DNA of 64,000 bases, taken from NCBI GenBank assembly GCA_050248955.1, contig JBFWRK010000004.1, positions 62,001 through 126,000 on the forward strand. The letters are read 5' to 3'. The stretch comes from JBFWRK01 sp050248955. GTDB taxonomy: Bacteria; Actinomycetota; Acidimicrobiia; Acidimicrobiales; Ilumatobacteraceae. Below the pieces are notes generated by a model that searched no databases, was not told where the DNA came from, and saw nothing but the letters and a program-made list of their open reading frames with translations. A program made the translations under genes and the position numbers. Each line of letters starts with the position of its first letter. Within the stretch, counting starts at the first letter, position 1. Shown here in pieces: positions 58,685 to 64,000 of this stretch.

Positions 58685-59491
58685 TCAGTCGCCGATGAAA
58701 TTCGGCGGACGGCGCTCGACGAACGACGCGACCCCTTCGCGACGGTCGGCGGTGGTCGAGATCAGGGCCGTCGCGTTGCGTTCGTCCTCGAACGCGGTGG
58801 CCATGTCGGACGACAGCGACCGGCGGTAGAGCCGCTTCGTCAGTCCGAGCGTGCGCGTCGGGCCCGCGGCGAGCCGCTGGGCGAGCTCCATCGCCGTCGG
58901 CAGGACGTCGCCGGCCGGCACACACCGGTTGACGAGACCCCAGGCATCGAGGTCCGCAGACGTCAAGGTGTCGCTGAGCAACGCGATCTCGTTGAGCCGG
59001 TGGAACGGGATGATGCGAGCGAGGAAGTACGGATCGCCGGCGTGGGGCACCATGCCGCGACGCGAGAAGACGTGCGTCCAGCGGGCTTCGCGATCGGCGA
59101 CGACGAGGTCGCCGAGCAGGGCGAGCATCCAGCCGGCGCCGGCGACGGTGCCGTTCACCGCGGCGACGACCGGCTTCTCCACTTCCCACAGCCCCTGGAA
59201 GAGCCGGCGGTAGTCCTCCGTCGCGTAGCGGTAGTCGATCGTGCTCGGCTTCGGTGCGTTCGGGTCGCTGACGACATCGGCACCGGTGCAGAACGTGCCG
59301 TCGACGCCGGTGATCACGATCGAGCGGAGCTCGCGGCTCGTGTTGGCGGCGTGCAGCAGCGTCGTGAGCGCGAGTGCGGTCGCGCCGTCGATCGCGTTGC
59401 GCCGCTCGGGCCGGGCGAGGCGGACGACCATCACGCCGTCGTCGTGGCGTTCGATCTCCAGTCCGGCGAGCTGCTCCGTTGTCGACCCCAC
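58685..59491 (-). CDS. Crotonase-family protein lacking both catalytic glutamates
   Basis: The 268-residue protein has the crotonase core (NGTVAGAGWMLALLGD, PERRNAIDG) but Met122 and Phe142 stand where the hydratase glutamates should be. It may be an acyl-CoA hydrolase, isomerase or ring-opening enzyme; no activity can be assigned. GTG 59491 has GAGAGGAG upstream. It is the first gene of a four-gene minus-strand operon and is divergent from the SDR at 59652. Confidence 0.87.
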   Translation of the reverse strand: MGSTTEQLAGLEIERHDDGVMVVRLARPERRNAIDGATALALTTLLHAANTSRELRSIVITGVDGTFCTGADVVSDPNAPKPSTIDYRYATEDYRRLFQGLWEVEKPVVAAVNGTVAGAGWMLALLGDLVVADREARWTHVFSRRGMVPHAGDPYFLARIIPFHRLNEIALLSDTLTSADLDAWGLVNRCVPAGDVLPTAMELAQRLAAGPTRTLGLTKRLYRRSLSSDMATAFEDERNATALISTTADRREGVASFVERRPPNFIGD

Positions 59492-59573
59492 GCACGCTCC
59501 TCTCGTTCGTCGCCCAGTTCGTCGCCCGTGGAGATCTCCGGCCGGGTCGCAGCACTGGTCTGCCACGCGCATC

Positions 59574-59587
59574 TGACGCTAGTGTCA
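59574..59587. promoter_or_regulatory. Operator-like palindrome TGAC-N6-GTCA (site 9)
   Basis: TGACGCTAGTGTCA lies in the 160-base divergent region between the crotonase (59491) and SDR (59652) operons. Confidence 0.75.
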
Positions 59588-59651
59588 CCTCCTGCCCGTC
59601 GTCCAACGGGGCGACGCCCCGCGACCGAACGCAGAAAGCGAGACCGCCCGG

Positions 59652-60572
59652 ATGTCACGCCTCCTCGAAGGAAAGATCGCCCTCGTGACAGGAGCCGGCC
59701 ACGGCATCGGTCGCGGTCACGCGCTCGAGCTCGCCAAGCACGGCGCGACCGTCATCGTCAACGACCTCGGCTCATCGGTCAGCGGCGAGGGCAGCGGTCG
59801 CGACGCGGACACGGTCGTCGGCATCATCGAAGCCCGTGGGGGCACCGCCTCCGCGAACTACGGCGATGTGAGCGACGAGCAGCAGGCCGCGGCGATGGTC
59901 GAGCAGGCGGTCGACACGTACGGAAAGCTCGACATCCTGGTGAACAACGCGGGCATCGTGCGCGACCGCGCGATCTGGAACATGGCGGCCGACGACTTCG
60001 ACCTCGTGATGAAGGTGCACGTGCGCGGCACGTGGCTCACCTGCCGAGCCGCCGCGCAGCACTGGCGGGCCCGCGCGAAGGCCGGCGAGGGGAACGTCGG
60101 CGGCCGGATCATCAACACGACCTCGGGTGCCGGCCTCCTCGGCAACTTCGGCCAGACCAACTACGCCACCGCGAAGGCAGCGATCGTCGGCATGACGCAG
60201 ACGCTCAACCTCGAACTGGCGAAGATCGGCGTGACGGCCAACGTGATCGGCCCCGGGGGCATCACCCGCATCTCGGCAACGATGTCGGGCGCCGCCGTGC
60301 GTGAGCCGGACGAGATCCCCGACGACGAGTTCGACCCGAAGGATCCGTCGCTCTGCTGTCCCGTGGTCGCGTGGCTCGCCAGCGACGAAGCGGCCCACGT
60401 CAGCGGCCAGGTCATCCGTGCGATGGGCGAGAAGATCCACCTCATGGGCGGTTGGACCGAGGACGTCTCGATCTCCAACGGCGGCAAGCGCTGGGACGCG
60501 ACGCAGCTCGGCGACATCTTCGCGGTCGACGTCTTCAGGACCCGTGCCCCCGGCCTGCGCATGGGCGGGTGA
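59652..60572 (+). CDS. SDR, hydroxyacyl-CoA dehydrogenase-like
   Basis: The 306-residue protein has TGAGHGIGRGHALELAKHGA, VIVNDLG (NAD-type Asp), NNAG and TNYATAKAAIVGM. It is a clear paralogue of the SDR at 54848, with the same extended C-terminus typical of multifunctional-enzyme dehydrogenases. It leads a two-gene operon with an acyl-CoA dehydrogenase that begins four bases after its stop. Confidence 0.92.
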   Translation: MSRLLEGKIALVTGAGHGIGRGHALELAKHGATVIVNDLGSSVSGEGSGRDADTVVGIIEARGGTASANYGDVSDEQQAAAMVEQAVDTYGKLDILVNNAGIVRDRAIWNMAADDFDLVMKVHVRGTWLTCRAAAQHWRARAKAGEGNVGGRIINTTSGAGLLGNFGQTNYATAKAAIVGMTQTLNLELAKIGVTANVIGPGGITRISATMSGAAVREPDEIPDDEFDPKDPSLCCPVVAWLASDEAAHVSGQVIRAMGEKIHLMGGWTEDVSISNGGKRWDATQLGDIFAVDVFRTRAPGLRMGG

Positions 60573-60576
60573 GCAG

Positions 60577-61731
60577 ATGACCCAGCTGAGCCCCGAAGAG
60601 GAGCAGATCGTCGAGCTGGTCGCGAGGTGGGTCGACGAGGAGGTCCGCCCGACCGTCGGCGAGCTCGAGCACGCGAACGCATATCCAGAGGACCTCATCG
60701 AGCAGATGAAGCTGATGGGCGTCTACGGGCTTGCGATTCCCGAGCCGTTCGGCGAGTCAGCTGTGTCCGCGCGCTGCTACGCGAGGGTCACCGAAGAGAT
60801 CGCCCGCGGCTGGATGTCGCTCGCGGGTGCGTTCGGCGGGCACTCGGTCGTGTCGAAGCTCATCCTGCGGTTCGGCACCGAGGCGCAACAGCGCACGTAC
60901 CTGCCTCGCCTGGCCACGGGTGAGCTCCGGGCCACGATGGCGCTCACCGAGCCCGACGGCGGCTCGGACCTGCAAGCGATGCGTACGGTCGCCAAGCCGG
61001 TCAGCGACGGCTACGTCATCAACGGCTCGAAGACGTGGATCACCAATGCCCGTCGGTCCGGACTGATCGCGCTGCTCTGCAAGACCGATCCGTCGGCGAC
61101 GCCGGCGCACACGGGCATCTCGATCCTGCTGGTCGAGAAGGTCGCGGGGTTCACGGTGTCGCGCGATCTACCGAAGCTCGGCTACAAGGGCGTCGAGTCC
61201 TGCGAGCTCCACTTCGACGACTGCCACGTGCCCACCGACGCGCTCCTCGGCGGGGTCGAGGGCAAGGGGTTCTCGCAGATGATGACCGGGCTCGAGACCG
61301 GCCGCATCCAGGTGGCCGGGCGGGCGATCGGTGTCGCCCGAGCGGCGTTCGACGACGCCCTGCGCTACGCGCAGGACCGGCACGCGTTCGGGGTGCCGAT
61401 CTGGCAGCACCAGTCGGTCGGCAACCTGCTCGCCGACATGGCGACCAACATCACCGCCGCCCAGCAGCTCAACTACCACGCCGCCGACTGCATCGACTCC
61501 GGCCGCCGCGCCGACATGGAAGCGGGCATGGCGAAGCTGTTCTGCTCGGAGATGGCGGCCAAGGTGACGCTCGACGCGATCCGCGTCCACGGTGGCCACG
61601 GCTACTCGACCGAGTTCGACGTCGAGCGCTACTACCGCGACGCGCCGCTGATGATCGTCGGCGAGGGCACGAACGAGGTGCTGCGCAACGTCATCGTGAA
61701 GCAGGCGATCGGCCGCAACGGCCTCGCCTGA
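60577..61731 (+). CDS. Acyl-CoA dehydrogenase, canonical
   Basis: The 384-residue protein has MALTEPDGGSDLQAMRTVAK, YVINGSKTWITNARRSGLI, IRVHGGHGYSTEFDVERYYR and IVGEGTNEVLRNVI, the last carrying the catalytic Glu of the GEGTNE motif. It would desaturate short- or branched-chain acyl-CoA. ATG 60577 follows the SDR stop by four bases. Confidence 0.93.
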   Translation: MTQLSPEEEQIVELVARWVDEEVRPTVGELEHANAYPEDLIEQMKLMGVYGLAIPEPFGESAVSARCYARVTEEIARGWMSLAGAFGGHSVVSKLILRFGTEAQQRTYLPRLATGELRATMALTEPDGGSDLQAMRTVAKPVSDGYVINGSKTWITNARRSGLIALLCKTDPSATPAHTGISILLVEKVAGFTVSRDLPKLGYKGVESCELHFDDCHVPTDALLGGVEGKGFSQMMTGLETGRIQVAGRAIGVARAAFDDALRYAQDRHAFGVPIWQHQSVGNLLADMATNITAAQQLNYHAADCIDSGRRADMEAGMAKLFCSEMAAKVTLDAIRVHGGHGYSTEFDVERYYRDAPLMIVGEGTNEVLRNVIVKQAIGRNGLA

Positions 61732-61755
61732 CGTCACGCCGTCGGGTCGGCGCCC

Positions 61756-61831
61756 GTTCTCTGTCGCGGAACGTCATCCCGACGCACCTCTGATGCGATC
61801 CGGACCTGACGTGTCCGGAATTCGACACAGA
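61756..61831. repeat. Dispersed intergenic element, copy B
   Basis: It has GTTCTCTG, CCTGACGTGTCCGGA (61805-61819), six bases and CACAGA (61826-61831), matching copy A at 7478-7524. It contains inverted repeats such as ATCCGGAC and GTCCGGA. It lies between the convergent acyl-CoA dehydrogenase and CoA-transferase genes. Confidence 0.6.
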
Positions 61832-61836
61832 AGCGG

Positions 61837-63033
61837 TCAGATCGTGCCGTCGGCCCGCATCAACGCGACCGCAGCGGGGTCGTAGCCGAGCTCGGCGAGG
61901 ATCGCATCGGTGTGCTCGCCGACACCCGGGATCGCGTCGAAGCGCTCGCCGAGACCGTGCATGATCGCCGGCGGGCGGAGGGCGGCGATCGGCCCGTTGG
62001 GTGTGTCGACCTCGCGCCAGCGGTCGCGCTGTGAGAGCTGCGGGTGGGCGATCAGGTCGGCGATCTCGTTCTGGCGGGCGTTGGCGATCCCGGCGCCGTC
62101 CAGCCGCTCGATCACCTGCTCGGCGGTCATCGACGCGAAGACGCGCTCGATCACCTCGGTCAGCTCGATCCGATGGTCCGAGCGGGAACCGTTGGTGACG
62201 AACCGGGGATCGGTGGCGACATCGGGCAGCTCCAGCACCGACTCGCAGAACCGTTGCCACTCGCGCTCGTTCTGGATGCCGAGCTGCACGGCCGAGCCGT
62301 CACCGGTGGCGAAGCTGCCGTACGGGAACACGGTCGCGTGCGACGAACCGGTGCGGGCCGGCGGTTGCCCCGAGTACAGGGCGAAGTACATCGGATGGCT
62401 CATCCACTCGGTGAGGGCGTCGAACAGCGACACCTCGATCGAGACGCCCTCGCCCGTGCGCTCGCGGTGGAACAGCGCGGTGAGGATGGCCGAGTACGCG
62501 TACATGCCGCCGGCGATGTCGGCCACCGAGATGCCTGCCTTCACGGGATCCGCCGGCGTGCCCGTCACCGACAGCAGGCCCGCCTCGCACTGCACGAGGA
62601 GGTCGTAGGCCTTCTTGTCGACGTACGGCCCGGACGTGCCGTAGCCGGAGACGTCGCACACGATGAGGCGCGGGTTCGCGGCGCGCAGCACATCGGCTCC
62701 GAGGCCGAGCCGCGCGGCCGCGCCGGGAGCGAGGTTCTGGATGAACACGTCGGCACCGGCCAGGAGCCGGCCGAGGACGTCGCCGGCGGCGTCCGCCTTC
62801 AGGTCGAGGCTCAGCGACTCCTTCGAGCGGTTCAACCAGACGAAGTAGCTGGCGAGGCCCTTCACCCGTTCGTCGTATCCGCGGGCGAAGTCACCGACGC
62901 CGGGCCGTTCGACCTTGATGACGCGAGCGCCACGATCGGCCAGTTGTCGCGTCGCGAACGGCGCCGCCACCGCCTGTTCGATCCCAACGATCGTGATCCC
63001 CGCCAGTGGCAGGGGCAGTGCGCTCGTCACCAT
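61837..63033 (-). CDS. CaiB/BaiF family (class III) CoA-transferase
   Basis: The 398-residue protein has LPLAGITIVGIEQAVAAPFA, RGARVIKVERPGVGDFARGY, SGYGTSGPYVDKKAYDLLVQ and the catalytic Asp172 in VADIAGG. It transfers CoA between acids. ATG 63033 lies two bases after the stop of the aldehyde dehydrogenase gene, so both are in one operon, which fits formation of an acid by the dehydrogenase and its activation by the transferase. Confidence 0.92.
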   Translation of the reverse strand: MVTSALPLPLAGITIVGIEQAVAAPFATRQLADRGARVIKVERPGVGDFARGYDERVKGLASYFVWLNRSKESLSLDLKADAAGDVLGRLLAGADVFIQNLAPGAAARLGLGADVLRAANPRLIVCDVSGYGTSGPYVDKKAYDLLVQCEAGLLSVTGTPADPVKAGISVADIAGGMYAYSAILTALFHRERTGEGVSIEVSLFDALTEWMSHPMYFALYSGQPPARTGSSHATVFPYGSFATGDGSAVQLGIQNEREWQRFCESVLELPDVATDPRFVTNGSRSDHRIELTEVIERVFASMTAEQVIERLDGAGIANARQNEIADLIAHPQLSQRDRWREVDTPNGPIAALRPPAIMHGLGERFDAIPGVGEHTDAILAELGYDPAAVALMRADGTI

Positions 63034-63035
63034 CG

Positions 63036-64000
63036 TCAGCCGAGCACGAACGGGTCGCGGGTGTTGCCGGTCAGCGCCATCCACACGGCCTTGTCGACCA
63101 GGAACTGCGACAGCGCCTCGACGCCGTTCTCGCGACCGTGGCCCGAGCTCTTGACGCCGCCGAACGGCATCGTCGCGTTGACCGTCCGGTAGGCGTTGAC
63201 CCACACCGTGCCGACCCGCAGGGCGCGGCTCATCCGCAGCGCCCGCTGCACGTCGCGCGTCCACACCCCGGCGGCGAGCCCGTAGCGTGAGTCGTTCGCG
63301 ATCTCGATCGCTTCGGCCTCGCTGGAGAACGTGATCGCCGAGAGCACCGGCCCGAAGACCTCCTCCTGGCAGATCATGGCGTCGTTGGCGATGTTGCCGA
63401 CGGTCGTGGCCTCGTAGAACAGGCCACCGAGACCGCCGTCGCCGCCACCGGTCAGCAGTTCACCGCCGGAGGCGACTGCCTCCCGCACCATGCGGGTGAT
63501 CTTCTCGTGCTGACCGGGGAAGCAGATCGGACCCATCTCGGTCTCCGGCGCACTCGGATCGCCCATCACGATCCGCCGGGCGCGCTCGGTGACGCGCGCG
63601 ATCACGTCGTCGTAGACGTCCTCGTGGATCAGTGCCCGCGATCCGGCGATGCACGTCTGACCGGCGGCGGCGAAGATCCCCGCGATCAGGCCGTTGGCCG
63701 CGGCCGCGAGGTCGGCGTCCGGGAACACGATGTTGGCCGACTTGCCGCCGAGCTCGAGCGTGACCTCGGCGAGGTGGCCGGCCGCCGCGCGCGCGACCGC
63801 GACGCCAGTGACCTCGGAGCCCGTGAAGGTGACGTGGTCGACGCCGGGATGCGACACCAACCACTCGCCGGGCTCCCGAGCGCCACCGATCGTGTTGAAC
63901 ACACCGTCGGGGAAGCCCGCCCGCTCGAACAGCGCGGCGAACTTCATCACCGAGACCGGCGCGTGCTCCGACGGCTTCACGACGACCGTGCACCCGGCGG
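63036..64000 (-). CDS. Aldehyde dehydrogenase, C-terminal part (start beyond the window)
   Basis: The visible 321 residues cover most of an NAD(P)-dependent aldehyde dehydrogenase: VVKPSEHAPVS, FTGSEVTGVAVARAA, LELGGKSANIVF with the general-base Glu, AAGQTCIAGSRALIH with the catalytic Cys, and EEVFGPVLSAITF. The N-terminal part is outside the window. It oxidises an aldehyde to an acid and is cotranscribed with the CoA-transferase downstream. Confidence 0.93.
   Translation of the reverse strand, partial: AGCTVVVKPSEHAPVSVMKFAALFERAGFPDGVFNTIGGAREPGEWLVSHPGVDHVTFTGSEVTGVAVARAAAGHLAEVTLELGGKSANIVFPDADLAAAANGLIAGIFAAAGQTCIAGSRALIHEDVYDDVIARVTERARRIVMGDPSAPETEMGPICFPGQHEKITRMVREAVASGGELLTGGGDGGLGGLFYEATTVGNIANDAMICQEEVFGPVLSAITFSSEAEAIEIANDSRYGLAAGVWTRDVQRALRMSRALRVGTVWVNAYRTVNATMPFGGVKSSGHGRENGVEALSQFLVDKAVWMALTGNTRDPFVLG

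Noticed and set aside
1..64000. tRNA, rRNA, riboswitch or CRISPR array
   Set aside because: I read both strands for cloverleaf-like segments, regularly spaced short repeats and known riboswitch cores and found none that I could support; small RNAs cannot be excluded by eye.

Overview
The window looks like chromosomal DNA of a high-GC actinobacterium, most likely an acidimicrobiial (Ilumatobacter-like) organism. That placement is inference. It rests on the dense fatty-acid/steroid-type acyl-CoA catabolism genes, GTG starts, SARP/AfsR-type regulators, an F420-type LLM oxidoreductase, MMPL and mycothiol-type families, and a secreted peptidase ending in repeats of a kind I associate with acidimicrobiial exoproteins. 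No rRNA, tRNA or CRISPR array was seen.

Block 1 (1-18.6 kb) is catabolic. It holds crotonases, two APH-fold kinases, a MaoC pair, acyl-CoA dehydrogenase, flavin reductase, SnoaL-like proteins, a family III CoA-transferase, a TesB thioesterase, two DUF35/thiolase-like pairs, an acyl-CoA ligase, a lipocalin-like protein and a single-chain tandem TetR regulator. Block 2 (51.9-64 kb) is of the same kind: a two-subunit acyl-CoA dehydrogenase, a FadE34-like fused dehydrogenase, three SDRs, two crotonases, another dehydrogenase, a CoA-transferase and a partial aldehyde dehydrogenase. The two blocks share an intergenic palindrome, TGAC-N6-GTCA, found nine times (one copy imperfect) in front of almost every transcription unit. 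They therefore look like one regulon, with the tandem TetR as the best candidate regulator. The gene set resembles stepwise shortening of a branched or cyclic carboxylic acid as CoA thioesters, such as a steroid side chain or terpenoid; the substrate cannot be read from sequence.

Between the blocks, 18.1-26.6 kb has an SRPBCC/TetR pair with its own doublet operator, a secreted M4 metallopeptidase whose 378-bp identical tandem repeats have collapsed into an assembly gap, a GH94 disaccharide phosphorylase and a DUF429-RidA fusion. From 27.5 to 34.4 kb is an accessory island: two PIN-domain toxin-antitoxin pairs, an HNH nuclease, a GNAT, a small HTH-protein pair, a kinase-fold protein, a tyrosine recombinase broken by several frameshifts, and a third toxin-antitoxin pair with a frameshifted toxin. 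A MazF-like remnant lies at 51.6 kb.

The 34.7-51.4 kb stretch is rich in regulators: a large TPR regulator, a SARP-alpha/beta-hydrolase fusion, an XRE-cupin regulator coupled to a MalT-like LuxR regulator and divergent from a thioredoxin-reductase-like enzyme, and an AfsR-like regulator followed by an MMPL transporter with a clear terminator hairpin.
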